NCBI RefSeq assembly: GCF_000473895.1
Contig: NZ_ASSJ01000004.1
Coordinates: forward strand, 1-64,000
Reading direction: 5' to 3'
Length of the DNA stretch: 64,000 nucleotides
From: Rubidibacter lacunae KORDI 51-2
Lineage (GTDB): Bacteria; Cyanobacteriota; Cyanobacteriia; Cyanobacteriales; Rubidibacteraceae
The position numbers and the translations under genes are program-made. Position 1 is the first letter of the stretch, and each line of letters opens with the position of its first letter. The notes under the pieces were generated by a model. The model had not been told where the DNA came from. It was given only the letters and a program-made list of their open reading frames with translations, and searched no databases. This document shows, piece by piece, positions 18,021 to 27,032 of this stretch.

Positions 18021-18749
18021 ATGCGCCAAGATGCTCTGCCTCTGTATTTGCAAATTGCCGACGAACTGCGGCGAAATATTAATGATGCGGTGTTTAAGGT
18101 GGGCGATCGACTGCCGACGGAAAGTGAGCTGAGCGAACGGTTCGGGGTCAATCGTCACACCCTACGGCGGGCGATCGAGGTGCTGCGGCAAGAAGGCATG
18201 GTTGAAGTCGAACGCGGCCGGGGCACCTTTGTGATGGCTGACCCGATCGCTATGACCATTGGTAAGCGGGTTCGCTTCACAGAAGCGCTCAAGGCGCAAT
18301 CCCTCCAGCCCCACTGGCAGGTACTTCGGGCGCTGGAAATTCCGGCAGATGCCAAATTGGCTAAGCAGTTAGAGATCGAGATCGGAGCCGCCGTGGTGGT
18401 GTTTGAACGGCTTAGTTCCATTGACGCTATTCCGCTCGGTCTTTCCACTAGTCACTTCCCCAGTCAGCGATTTCCAGGGTTGCTGGAGCATTGCCAAACC
18501 TCTCGTTCGGTCTCAAAGCTTTTGCAACAGGAATATGGATGCGATCACCTGCGGCGGCAAACCCGTCTTTCTGCCCGCGTAGCACAAACAAGCGATGCTC
18601 GACTGCTTAAAATGCCAGCCAATCAACCCATTCTCCTGTCAGAGTCGATCAACGTCGACCAGAAGGGGGCGGTCATTGAATATGGGGTGACTCGCTTGCG
18701 GGGCGATCGCATGGAACTCGTGCTGGAAAACGAAGACGATTCCATGTAA
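18021..18749 (+). CDS. phnF: GntR/HutC-family transcriptional regulator PhnF
   Basis: The 242-residue regulator has an N-terminal winged helix-turn-helix (PLYLQIADELRRNI…RLPTESELSERFGVNRHTLRRAIEVLRQEG) and a C-terminal UTRA ligand domain with GAAVVVFERLSSIDAIPLG and the end ESINVDQKGAVIEYGVTRLRGD. It is transcribed divergently from phnG. PhnF proteins repress phosphonate or phosphate-uptake genes. A tandem GTCTAGA site lies 80-100 bases upstream, so autoregulation is likely. Confidence 0.92.
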   Translation: MRQDALPLYLQIADELRRNINDAVFKVGDRLPTESELSERFGVNRHTLRRAIEVLRQEGMVEVERGRGTFVMADPIAMTIGKRVRFTEALKAQSLQPHWQVLRALEIPADAKLAKQLEIEIGAAVVVFERLSSIDAIPLGLSTSHFPSQRFPGLLEHCQTSRSVSKLLQQEYGCDHLRRQTRLSARVAQTSDARLLKMPANQPILLSESINVDQKGAVIEYGVTRLRGDRMELVLENEDDSM

Positions 18750-18782
18750 AAACTCGGTTGCAGAAGGAGCTTGAATGCAGCC

Positions 18783-18812
18783 CTTAAACAACCCTTTACT
18801 TAAGCTTAACCG
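18783..18812 (+). promoter_or_regulatory. Pho-box-like repeats upstream of phnCDE
   Basis: Three octamers in direct repeat with 3-base spacers: CTTAAACA (18783), CTTTACTT (18794) and CTTAACCG (18805). The 11-base phasing matches the cyanobacterial Pho box. The site is about 180 bases before phnC, so phosphate starvation control of the transporter is likely even though phnF lies just upstream. Confidence 0.6.
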
Positions 18813-18909
18813 CCAGTACAATCAATCTTAAACTCGCGATCGGATGATGCATTTGGCTTGTAGCGGATTACAGCTGTAAAAGTTGTCTGGGCATCCTACA
18901 CCTACATTA

Positions 18910-18932
18910 AACACATCCTTGTTAGATGTGTT
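18910..18932 (+). promoter_or_regulatory. Inverted repeat in the phnC leader
   Basis: A perfect 8-bp inverted repeat AACACATC/GATGTGTT with a 7-base spacer lies 59 bases before phnC. No T-run follows, so it is not an ordinary terminator. It may be an operator or an mRNA stem. Confidence 0.4.
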
Positions 18933-18991
18933 GAAGGTGATGAGATGTCGAAAAGTCCGGCGTCTTAACGTTCAACGGTCAAACCACTGTC

Positions 18992-19837
18992 ATGCGATTA
19001 GCTACGGAGTCTGCTTTAGAGAACGCTTTTGCCGCTCCTGCGGTGCAGGTTCGGAAATTAACAAAATCGTTCAAAGGACGTGCTGCTCTCAGCTCTGTTG
19101 ACTTAAACATTGCGGTAGGAGAGATGGTGGCCTTGGTTGGGGCTTCGGGGTCAGGGAAGTCTACTCTGTTGCGCAATCTGAACGCGTTGCATCAAGCAGA
19201 GGTTGGCACCGTAGAGATTTTTGGCAGCCCCCTGCAAGTAGATGGAAAGCTGCACTCCAAGACAAGACAGCTCCGCAGCCAAATTGGCTTTATTTTTCAG
19301 CAATTTAATCTGGTTAATCGGTTAACCGTGCTGGAAAACGTTTTAGTGGGCGGGCTCTCTCAAGTTCCACTCCTACGTTCGTTGCGCCGTGGCTTCAGCA
19401 AAACTGAAAAGCTACGGGCGCTCTCGGCACTGGAACGAGTTGGCATTTTGGATCAAGCTTACAAACGAGCTTCAGCTCTGTCCGGCGGTCAGCAGCAGCG
19501 AGTGGCGATCGCCCGCTGCTTGATGCAGGGAGCGCAAATCATTTTGGCTGATGAGCCAATCGCCTCGCTAGATCCTGAATCAGCCCGCAAGGTAATGGAA
19601 CTGCTAACTTGCTTGAATGAGAGCGAGGGGATCACCGTGGTCACTTCCCTGCACCAAATCCAAATGGTGCGGCGTTATTTCAAGCGAGCCGTAGCATTAC
19701 GCGATGGTCGAGTTCGTTTCGATGGTCTCATGATTGATTTGGACGACCGCCAATTAAACGAAATCTACGGTGCTGCTGCTGAAGAGTTAGTTCGCAGCGG
19801 TCATGGTGAAGTGTTCACGGCGTCCAAAGCATATTGA
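18992..19837 (+). CDS. phnC: Phosphonate ABC transporter ATP-binding protein PhnC
   Basis: The 281-residue ATPase has Walker A GASGSGKSTLLRN, the Q-loop FIFQQFNLVNRLTVLENVL, signature LSGGQQQRVAIARCL and Walker B ILADEPIASLDPES. The run VNRLTVLENVLVG is characteristic of PhnC. It powers uptake through PhnE with substrate delivered by PhnD, the next two genes. An upstream Pho-box-like repeat suggests phosphate control. Confidence 0.95.
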   Translation: MRLATESALENAFAAPAVQVRKLTKSFKGRAALSSVDLNIAVGEMVALVGASGSGKSTLLRNLNALHQAEVGTVEIFGSPLQVDGKLHSKTRQLRSQIGFIFQQFNLVNRLTVLENVLVGGLSQVPLLRSLRRGFSKTEKLRALSALERVGILDQAYKRASALSGGQQQRVAIARCLMQGAQIILADEPIASLDPESARKVMELLTCLNESEGITVVTSLHQIQMVRRYFKRAVALRDGRVRFDGLMIDLDDRQLNEIYGAAAEELVRSGHGEVFTASKAY

Positions 19838-19931
19838 TCTGCTGCCCTTACCGTCCTAAAAATTGCCGTCAATATGGTACGTATTGAGCGGTGTCATTTA
19901 GTTGAGTTGAAATTCGCACAAGGATCGATCC

Positions 19932-20990
19932 ATGACATATTCGACACTAACAAGAGTAGCGGCTCGTCTTACTTTGCTGGTCACTGGAGCCGCATTAATT
20001 GCAAGCTGTGGCGGCACCCCAACCCCAGATGAATCAGGTAGCGATACCACTGCCACCGCCGAGGCATCCGGTGATGCTTGTGCTCCTGAAATTGCTGAAA
20101 TTGACTTCGGTATCATTTCCACCGAATCTCAGACCAACTTGGAAGAACTATGGGAACCGTTCTTGGCTCTTATGTCCGAGGAAATGGGACGCCCAGTGAA
20201 CAGTTTCTATGCCACCGATTATGCCGGTGTGATTGAAGCGATGGGTGCTGGCAAGATTCAAATTGCATGGTACGGCGGCAAGTCTTACATCGAAGCAGCT
20301 AAGCGCTCTGGTGCGGAAGCCTTTGCTCAAACTGTGGATAGCGATGGTTCCAAGGGGTACTACGCACACTTGGTAACCAATGTTGATAATCCGATCGTCT
20401 CTGAAATCGATCTTGAAGCAGGAGACGGAGATCGGTACGTCATTGAAAATGCGGCTGAATTGACCTTTGCCTTCAACGACCCGAACTCAACTTCTGGCTT
20501 CTTGGTACCTAGCTACTATGTCTTCGCCCAGAACGGGGTTAATCCGAATGAAGCCTTCAGCGAACTGATCTTTGCCGGTAGCCACGAAGCAACTGCGCAA
20601 GCTGTAGCCAACAATCAAGTTGATGTTGCTACCAACAACAGTGAATCGATGTCTCGTCTGCAAAAAACTGATGCTGAGGCGTTTGAGCAGGTGCAAATTA
20701 TTTGGACCTCGCCTCTCATTCCTAGCGATCCAATCGCCTACAAAAGCGATCTTCCGGATTGTTTGAAGGAGGAGTTCCAAGACTTCTTCTACAATATTTC
20801 CGATGAATCGGTGTTAGGACCTTTGGATTGGTCTCGTTTTGATGAAGCTGGCGACGAGGATTGGAATCCTATTCGCGAGTTGGATATTGCACGGAAAATC
20901 GAAGAGATCAAGAACGACGGCGCTCTCAGTGAAGACGACAAAACCGCCAAGATTAAGGAATTAGGTAAGCAACTAGAGGAGTTGCAATAA
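19932..20990 (+). CDS. phnD: Phosphonate-binding lipoprotein PhnD
   Basis: The 352-residue protein starts with a lipoprotein signal (lipobox ALIASC, Cys26) and a Thr/Glu-rich linker. The binding domain follows, with FGIISTESQTNLEELWEPF, the ligand-region motif VNSFYATDYAGVIEAM and NDPNSTSGFLVPSYY, all diagnostic of PhnD. It captures phosphonates outside the inner membrane for PhnCE. The C-terminal 35 residues are a charged helix. It lies 94 bases after phnC. Confidence 0.95.
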   Translation: MTYSTLTRVAARLTLLVTGAALIASCGGTPTPDESGSDTTATAEASGDACAPEIAEIDFGIISTESQTNLEELWEPFLALMSEEMGRPVNSFYATDYAGVIEAMGAGKIQIAWYGGKSYIEAAKRSGAEAFAQTVDSDGSKGYYAHLVTNVDNPIVSEIDLEAGDGDRYVIENAAELTFAFNDPNSTSGFLVPSYYVFAQNGVNPNEAFSELIFAGSHEATAQAVANNQVDVATNNSESMSRLQKTDAEAFEQVQIIWTSPLIPSDPIAYKSDLPDCLKEEFQDFFYNISDESVLGPLDWSRFDEAGDEDWNPIRELDIARKIEEIKNDGALSEDDKTAKIKELGKQLEELQ

Positions 20991-21049
20991 GTTTCACAAT
21001 ACTCCTCCAAGACTTCCGCCTGAATTCAACCAGAGCGCGCTCATTTTTC

Positions 21050-21074
21050 CCGGGGTGAGCTAATCTTACCCCGG
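21050..21074 (+). terminator. Hairpin between phnD and phnE
   Basis: A perfect 7-bp GC-rich stem CCGGGGT/ACCCCGG with an 11-base loop lies in the 308-base phnD-phnE gap. It is not followed by a clear T-run, so it may dampen transcription or protect the phnD mRNA end rather than end transcription. The rest of the gap holds nothing recognisable. Confidence 0.5.
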
Positions 21075-21298
21075 AAGTTTGTAAATTCCCAAGACTGACT
21101 AAGCAATTCGAATGACCAAAACTCATCGCGGTCGGTAAAAACCAGCCAAACAAACCGCTTGCCGACTTTTTATCATCATAATTAGCGATGTTTTCGCCTT
21201 AGCCTCGACTCAGTGGAGGCTTGAGTGAGATGCCTGTTGATCTGTCTGCTAAAACAGACTTGATGCATACGTAAACGATACCGAGAATTTTGTGTAGG

Positions 21299-22138
21299 AT
21301 GATGCAAAATCAAGGGGATAGCGCCCCAACCCCAACCACCCAACCCTCAGCCGACGTTCGTCGAGTTATGGCAGAGGAAAAGCCCTTTTGGACAATTTGG
21401 AGTATTGGCGGACTCCTTCTAAGTATTGCGATTCTTCTTTATTCAGGCATTATCAGCGACCTTAGTTTTGTTGAGCTGATTGAAGGCACGGGTTCGATGG
21501 TCAACTTGATCTTGAAGTTTTTTCCACCGGACTTCCTTCGATGGTGGAGCTACTTCCAAGCAACGATCGAGACGATCGCAATGGGAATTTGGGGAACTTT
21601 ACTGGCGGTGATTGTCGCGATTCCCTTATCAATTTTGGCATCAGAAAACGTTTGTCCCACTTGGGTGGTGTTCCCTACCCGCCGCATTTTGGATGCGATG
21701 CGGGCAATTAATGAGTTGGTGTTTGCCCTGATCTTCATCGTGGCAGTTGGACTCGGCCCTTTTGCTGGCGTATTGGCGTTGTTTATTCATACCGCCGGTA
21801 CCCTAGGTAAGCTGTTTTCAGAGGCAATCGAGGCGATCGATCCTGGTCCGGTCGAAGGTATCCGAGCCACAGGCTCCAGCAAAGTTCAGGAAGTTATCTT
21901 TGGCATAATTCCGCAGGTGGTCCCGCTGTGGACATCTTTTACGTTGTATCGTTTTGAATCTAACGTGCGGTCCGCTTCGGTATTAGGGATTGTGGGCGCA
22001 GGTGGTATTGGGGTTGCGTTGTATCAGAATTTTCGGGCGTTCAATTACCAAAATGTTTCCGCAATTTTGATCATTCTGATCGTCACGGTGGGTGCGATTG
22101 ATACGATTTCAGCACGTATCCGCAACCGATTGGTTTAA
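21299..22138 (+). CDS. phnE: Phosphonate ABC transporter permease PhnE
   Basis: Starting at ATG 21299 (a second ATG follows at 21302) gives a 279-residue permease. It has an N-terminal helix (about 35-58), the PhnE-type core beginning WSYFQATIETIAMGIWGT and the EAA loop EAIEAIDPGPVEGIRATGSS, ending with VLGIVGAGGIGVAL and a last helix. About six membrane segments are visible. It forms the membrane channel for PhnCD. The gene is separated from phnD by an unusually long gap with a hairpin. Confidence 0.93.
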   Translation: MMQNQGDSAPTPTTQPSADVRRVMAEEKPFWTIWSIGGLLLSIAILLYSGIISDLSFVELIEGTGSMVNLILKFFPPDFLRWWSYFQATIETIAMGIWGTLLAVIVAIPLSILASENVCPTWVVFPTRRILDAMRAINELVFALIFIVAVGLGPFAGVLALFIHTAGTLGKLFSEAIEAIDPGPVEGIRATGSSKVQEVIFGIIPQVVPLWTSFTLYRFESNVRSASVLGIVGAGGIGVALYQNFRAFNYQNVSAILIILIVTVGAIDTISARIRNRLV

Positions 22139-22162
22139 GTTTGGATGTATTGCCGCATCCCT

Positions 22163-22206
22163 TGGTTGGGTCTACACGCCATAGTGGTTGGGTCTACACG
22201 CCATAG
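22163..22206. repeat. 22-bp tandem duplication
   Basis: A 22-base unit that contains GGTTGGGTCTACACGCCATA is repeated exactly, at 22163-22184 and 22185-22206, shortly after phnE. No function is evident. Confidence 0.85.
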
Positions 22207-22414
22207 ATTTATTCAGATGGTTGCGGCAATCTTTACTCAGGTAGGAGAATATGACCCGTTTAACTTAGACTTATTAGTACTCTGAAAAGGGAAAGCTATT
22301 TTTGGCAGCAACTGCGCCGACAAGCTGCGTTCATAAACACTGTTAACTCATCCAAAATAGAAGATTAAATACCTAATGTAAGTACCCAATCAAAATACAA
22401 TTGAGATTAATACC

Positions 22415-22777
22415 ATGAACGGCGAATTACTGCTTTATCTGTTGCTGGGCGTGGGCGTGGGAACTCTCAGCGGGTTAATTGGCATCGGTGGTGGAGTACT
22501 AATTACCCCTGCGCTGATCTATTTATTTGGCTTCTCCCAACACCTCGCCCAAGGAACGACGCTCGCATTATTAGTTCCACCCATTGGCTTATTGGGAGCT
22601 TGGACGTACTTTGACAAAGGTCATGTTGACATTCGTGCCGCTGGTTTTATTTGTGTTGGCTTTGTCTTGGGTGGGTTGTTCGGTGCTAGGTTTGCTGTGG
22701 ATTTACCCGAAGAGTTTCTGCGAAAAGCATTCGGTGTGTCGCTTATCTTAGTTGGGCTAAAAATGTTTACTAGCTAG
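22415..22777 (+). CDS. Half-size TauE/SafE family permease
   Basis: The 120-residue membrane protein has four hydrophobic segments and the family motif GTLSGLIGIGGGVLITPALI near the N-terminus. It ends at the position where full-length TauE/SafE proteins would begin their second repeat, so it is the short form that probably works as a homodimer. These permeases are thought to export sulfite or organosulfonates; the substrate here is unknown. Its place after phnE might hint at an anionic substrate, but it has its own leader and may be independent. Confidence 0.82.
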   Translation: MNGELLLYLLLGVGVGTLSGLIGIGGGVLITPALIYLFGFSQHLAQGTTLALLVPPIGLLGAWTYFDKGHVDIRAAGFICVGFVLGGLFGARFAVDLPEEFLRKAFGVSLILVGLKMFTS

Positions 22778-22898
22778 CAATTGCATGCCATCAATATAGC
22801 ACCCACAAGTTTATGGGTAGAATTTATGGTTAGATAGGTGTTATGGCTTCGATCTAAATAGAACGAAACCCCTTTTGCATTGCTGCGAACAATCTAGT

Positions 22899-23543
22899 TT
22901 ATTGCAAAGCTTGGTTTGCCGTTTGCTCTATTTTTCTAGCTGCCTCAGCCTTGCGTTCGCTGTAGCGATCGGTCAATTCATCAACCTTGTCACGTAACAA
23001 AATCGTAAATCGATAGAGCTCTTCCATCACATCAATCACGCGATCGCGGTAGGGCGAGTCTTTCATTGTGCCGTCCTCGTGAAACTCTTGATAGGCTTTA
23101 GCTACAGAGGATTGATTGGGGATAGTAAACATGCGCATCCACCGTCCCAGAATCCGCATTGTATTCACAGCATTAAAGGATTGCGAACCCCCAGAAACCT
23201 GCATGACTGCAAGAGTTCGACCCTGAGTGGGTCGAACTGCACCTATACTGAGCGGAATCCAATCAATTTGGGTTTTCAATAGCCCCGAGATATTGCCGTG
23301 CAATTCTGGGCTAGACCAGACCTGGCCTTCCGACCAAAGTGACAGTTCTCTTAGTTCTTGCACCTTGGGATGGGTTTCTGGCTCTGCCCCATGTAAGGGC
23401 AAACCATATGGGTTGAAAAATTTCACCTCCGCGCCAAATTCTTCAATGATGCGGGCAGCTTCTTCGGCGAGCAAACGACTGTATGACCGTTCGCGCAATG
23501 AGCCGTAGAGGAATAGAATGCGGGGTTTACGATCTAAACTCAT
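22899..23543 (-). CDS. arsH: Arsenical resistance flavoprotein ArsH
   Basis: Starting at ATG 23543 gives a 214-residue NADPH-dependent FMN reductase of the ArsH family. The FMN phosphate loop is [13 protein letters not shown], and further family blocks are PEVKFFNP-like [33 protein letters not shown] and [14 protein letters not shown]. ArsH oxidises trivalent organoarsenicals and has other redox activities. It is the last gene of a minus-strand row with arsR, a permease and a transglutaminase-like gene. Confidence 0.93.
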   Translation of the reverse strand: MSLDRKPRILFLYGSLRERSYSRLLAEEAARIIEEFGAEVKFFNPYGLPLHGAEPETHPKVQELRELSLWSEGQVWSSPELHGNISGLLKTQIDWIPLSIGAVRPTQGRTLAVMQVSGGSQSFNAVNTMRILGRWMRMFTIPNQSSVAKAYQEFHEDGTMKDSPYRDRVIDVMEELYRFTILLRDKVDELTDRYSERKAEAARKIEQTANQALQ

Positions 23544-23621
23544 TTTGAATTGATAGAGTTGACAACAAATGTGTAAGAGCACTAGCAAACGAGCAGGGCA
23601 TTGATATATGTCCCGGTTGGA

Positions 23622-24272
23622 TTAGTGTGTGACTGGCACACCAAACTCTGCATCTTTAATCGCGATCGAACATTGATACTTGAGTTGGCGATCGCAGTCC
23701 GCTAATAGTGTCATAACTTCTACTTCACTTAACGCGGCTAGAGCTGGAGAAATTCGCACATACTGCTGGAGATATTCATAATAATATGCGTGGTGCTGAG
23801 CTTGAGTTAAATCTGGCGCGACTGACACGACAAAATCATAGGTTTCAATTGTCTTATTTTTCCCATTGCAATTGCCTTCGGTTAGATCGACTCTGTAGTC
23901 TTCGTAAGCTAAAAAGCAATGAATTTGGGGAATAAAAGCGAGTCCGTGAGGTGCTAGTAGCGCATTAACCCCGGTGACAATGTCATCATTCAGGCGATAG
24001 AAGCCGAGATTTTTACGTATGGGCAGATCGTGTTCCAGAGCCAAACGGGCGATCGCCCCATGCTTGGTGGTACAGGTTCCTCGCTCTTCAGCGAACAAAA
24101 TTAGGGAGTCTTCATTACTGGAATTCACGCCATAGGGTAAATCTTTCGTCCACTGACAGGCTTCATGAAACGTGCTTACACCTTGCTGGAGATACTGCGC
24201 CGAAATAACACCGCGTTCTTGCAAGGTCACATCTGGCAATACCTGAATCGGTGACATTGACATTGAGTGCAT
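23622..24272 (-). CDS. Transglutaminase-like superfamily protein of unknown role
   Basis: The start is set at ATG 24272 because a GGAGG ribosome binding site lies 8 bases upstream. The 216-residue product has what looks like a papain-fold/transglutaminase triad: Cys in ERGTCTTKHGAIARLA, His in PQIHCFLAYEDY, and Asp in YRVDLTEG. The whole sequence is soluble. Its place between a permease and arsH in an arsenic cluster suggests a stress or detoxification role, but I know no function. The family call rests on the pattern of these motifs only. Confidence 0.55.
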   Translation of the reverse strand: MHSMSMSPIQVLPDVTLQERGVISAQYLQQGVSTFHEACQWTKDLPYGVNSSNEDSLILFAEERGTCTTKHGAIARLALEHDLPIRKNLGFYRLNDDIVTGVNALLAPHGLAFIPQIHCFLAYEDYRVDLTEGNCNGKNKTIETYDFVVSVAPDLTQAQHHAYYYEYLQQYVRISPALAALSEVEVMTLLADCDRQLKYQCSIAIKDAEFGVPVTH

Positions 24273-24412
24273 CACAAAATCCTCCAAAAAATAACACGTA
24301 AAGCCCGAACACGGTCATATGGCTTGAAAATCTGTCTCCCTGAGCGGTAGAGAGTTTTCGGGTTAGGGCAATAATCTTGGGATGTATCCCAACAAACTGC
24401 TGGAAGGCATTT

Positions 24413-25453
24413 TTATATCACCGCTGTGTAAAGTAGTCCCGCCACAATCGAGCCCAGAAAAGCAAAGCCTAAATAGGCCATGAACACCGGCCTGCGCGCG
24501 AGTGCAAACACCGCAATCATAGCCGGAATGCTGGTTGCGCCGCCAGCCAGGAGGAAGGTCATACCCGCACCAGGGGACATGCCTTGCTGAATCAAGCCAT
24601 CGACTAAGGGCAACGCCGCATAGCCATTGAGATAGGCTGGAATACCGACCAATGCCGCCGCCAAAATCGAACGTAAGCTGCTGTCACCCGCAATCGTTTG
24701 AATCCAGCCATCTGGCACATAAATAATCATCAAGCTTTCGAGCAGAAAAGCCAGCGCCAACCATTTACCCAAAAACCAGGCGTTCTTGCGCGCCCCTTCC
24801 CAAAATTTTTGCCGCCGCTCTGCTTCCTGCCAATACTGCCAAGCAACAGGCTTGGGATTGCGAACCCGATTGCCCCCGCACCCCCCATTGCCCACCCCTG
24901 CTTGAAGTGGATTGGCAAATGCCTGGGATGACCAACCCGATCCAATCAAGATCGAGGTTCCATAGCCACCCAATAAGCCAACCCCCACGGTAGCTATGGT
25001 TTTCGCGATCGCAAAGTGCAATCCCAAGGTGCCGACTGTAAGCACAAACATAGATGGATCCATTAATGGCGACGACAGCCAAAAGGCCATGACTGCAGCT
25101 ACGGGCACCCCCATTGAGAGCAATGCCGCAATCAGGGGTATGACCCCACAGGAACAAAATGGCGAAAACGCCCCAAACATGGCTGCAAGGGGAATCATCA
25201 CTGCCAGGCGACCTTGGAAGGCTTTGGCAATCAGGTTATCGGCTCCGCTCGCTGTGGCGTAGGCAGCAATGCCAATCGACAGCAGCAGAAAGAGGATCGT
25301 CTCCCATAAGTTTTTGAGCGTAAACCACAAGCTCGGACCGACCTGAGTCGGCACTAAAAACGCGAGTCCCAGCACAATCAGGGCGATCGCCAGCACGACG
25401 CGGTCAAGCTGTTGCAGGCTGCGCTGAAAGCGGGTCAAAACTTTGGCAGTCAT
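24413..25453 (-). CDS. ArsP-type permease (DUF318 family)
   Basis: The 346-residue protein has about eight membrane helices and the FSPFCSCGVIPLIAALLSMGVPV block that defines the family, including the Cys-Ser-Cys group seen in ArsP. The second half repeats the fold with AYLNGYAALPLVDGL and AGGATSIPAMIAVFAL. ArsP exports trivalent organoarsenicals such as methylarsenite. A soluble loop of about 60 residues rich in Gly, Asn and basic residues separates the halves. The neighbours arsR and arsH support an arsenical role; other metals are possible. Confidence 0.75.
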   Translation of the reverse strand: MTAKVLTRFQRSLQQLDRVVLAIALIVLGLAFLVPTQVGPSLWFTLKNLWETILFLLLSIGIAAYATASGADNLIAKAFQGRLAVMIPLAAMFGAFSPFCSCGVIPLIAALLSMGVPVAAVMAFWLSSPLMDPSMFVLTVGTLGLHFAIAKTIATVGVGLLGGYGTSILIGSGWSSQAFANPLQAGVGNGGCGGNRVRNPKPVAWQYWQEAERRQKFWEGARKNAWFLGKWLALAFLLESLMIIYVPDGWIQTIAGDSSLRSILAAALVGIPAYLNGYAALPLVDGLIQQGMSPGAGMTFLLAGGATSIPAMIAVFALARRPVFMAYLGFAFLGSIVAGLLYTAVI

Positions 25454-25697
25454 GGGCGAACGTTCCTTGACGAATGCATTGCGGAATGGATGCTGATGAG
25501 ACTAGTGAAAAGACGTTGAGGGCAATATGCTGAAGCTCAAATGCTTAGACCTTACTTTTGTATTTCGTGAAATATCGAATCAATGCCAAATCCTACATCG
25601 ATGCTCATAAACTCAACTTGCCATTGCCATCGACCTGCCCAGGAAGTGGGTGAAGTTATGTCGTCCTTGAGCCAGGGTGCGGTGACGTCACCTCGAC

Positions 25698-26051
25698 TCA
25701 ATCTCGCTCAGTCAAGTCCAGATCGGCCACCGCAATGACCTGATTGCGAGTACAACATTCCTCAAACAAGAAATCAATCAGCGATCGCAGCACCTTAGGC
25801 TCCACCGCATACCAAATCCACTGCCGATCCTTTTGTGCCGTCACGATCCCGACCTGACGCAATTTATCCAAGTGATGAGACAGCGTCGGAGCCGCAACCT
25901 CCAACTCTTTTTGAATGTCCCCGGCAGGCAAGCCCTGGGGGTGCGCTGACAACAGCAACCGGACAATGCGCAGTCGCGAGGGTTGTCCCAGGGCAGCAAA
26001 GGCGCTGGCAATATCATCCGTTGTGGATGAGGAGGTATTTGGCATTTCCAT
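25698..26051 (-). CDS. arsR: ArsR-family arsenic-responsive repressor
   Basis: The 117-residue protein is a winged helix-turn-helix regulator with ALGQPSRLRIVRLLL, the recognition region VAAPTLSHHLDKLRQVGIV and the wing KDRQWIWYAVEP. Near the C-terminus the pair EECCTRN could bind arsenite, as in ArsR types that use C-terminal Cys residues. I chose ATG 26051 (or 26045) instead of the frame start at 26075, because the latter lies inside a palindrome that looks like the operator. It probably controls itself, the permease and arsH. Confidence 0.88.
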   Translation of the reverse strand: MEMPNTSSSTTDDIASAFAALGQPSRLRIVRLLLSAHPQGLPAGDIQKELEVAAPTLSHHLDKLRQVGIVTAQKDRQWIWYAVEPKVLRSLIDFLFEECCTRNQVIAVADLDLTERD

Positions 26052-26071
26052 ATTTTGACAATAATCGAAAT

Positions 26072-26083
26072 ACATTGCAATGT
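26072..26083. promoter_or_regulatory. Candidate ArsR operator
   Basis: A perfect 12-bp palindrome ACATTGCAATGT lies 21 bases upstream of the chosen arsR start. ArsR proteins bind such short dyads at their own promoters. Confidence 0.5.
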
Positions 26084-26618
26084 CAACTAATTGGATGTGT
26101 CCTGTTCTGCAAATTCATCCCTCATCCCGCAGCCCCTTCAGTCACACGGGGCGAAGGGGAGCTGGATCGAGAGTCATTCTTGCCCGAAAGGAGGAATTTA
26201 CCTCGGTGACAAGTCGGAGTTCGCCCGATATTACGGCCGCTATCCCATTGCGCGCAGTCAAGCACAATTTGCTGACCCGCAACGCAAACCGTCCAGAAAA
26301 GGTGCGATCGCCTGGCCGTGAAGATACTTTGGTCAGAACCTTCCGGGATTCTCTTTAAGCTGCATGATGGAAACCTCGCTGACGCCCGACGATCGCTGGG
26401 TTTCGAGGCAAGTGTCAAGAAACATGCCGCCGAACGGAAACCTGGCTGAACTTGCGACAATTGCTACAAAGCCGGTCTCGACTGTACTTGCCAACTTATC
26501 CTGACGGCGGTCGGAGAAATCGGTATGCAGCAACTGCGGATCGTCCGAATTCCTCAGAATGGTAAGGCAAGCTTAGCGGCAGTTTGAACAAAAGCTTGGC
26601 AGTCAGTCTGGCGATCGC
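26084..26618. other. Gap between arsR and exbD
   Basis: The 535 bases hold several short open frames but none reads like a conserved protein. No terminator or repeat is clear. Confidence 0.4.
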
Positions 26619-27032
26619 TCAGCGAGAGTCATCGGGCGGCTTGGTAGCGATCGCCAACTGAACGCGATCCAGCTCGCGTAGGCGATCCATTACGGAAACA
26701 ACTCTACCGTGGGGGACTGCTTCATCGGCGTTAATGACGATGAGGGTGTCAGCGTCAGGGACAAGGAGTACGCTCACTCGTGCGGTCAGGTCGGCTAAGG
26801 AAACTGGCGTTTCGTTGATGGCGATCGCGCCGTTGGATGCGATCGTGACCGTGAGTTCTGGGGCGGGTTGCGATTTCGCCGTGCCAGCTTGAGGCAGGTT
26901 GACACTCAACCCCTCAGCGCGGGTCAGATACAGTGTCGAGATGATGAAGAACGCTAATATCGAAAATATTACGTCGATGGTGGGAACGAGGTTAATTCCG
27001 AATGGTGGGTCTGACTCAGCGGGTAGACGCAT
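26619..27032 (-). CDS. ExbD/TolR-family biopolymer transport protein
   Basis: The 137-residue protein has one N-terminal membrane helix with the essential Asp in INLVPTIDVIFSILAFFII, followed by a periplasmic domain ending in VVSVMDRLRELDRVQLAI. It works with ExbB as a proton-driven motor for TonB-type outer-membrane transport. Its start overlaps the end of exbB by 17 bases, so the two are translated together. No TonB receptor is seen in the window. Confidence 0.88.
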   Translation of the reverse strand: MRLPAESDPPFGINLVPTIDVIFSILAFFIISTLYLTRAEGLSVNLPQAGTAKSQPAPELTVTIASNGAIAINETPVSLADLTARVSVLLVPDADTLIVINADEAVPHGRVVSVMDRLRELDRVQLAIATKPPDDSR

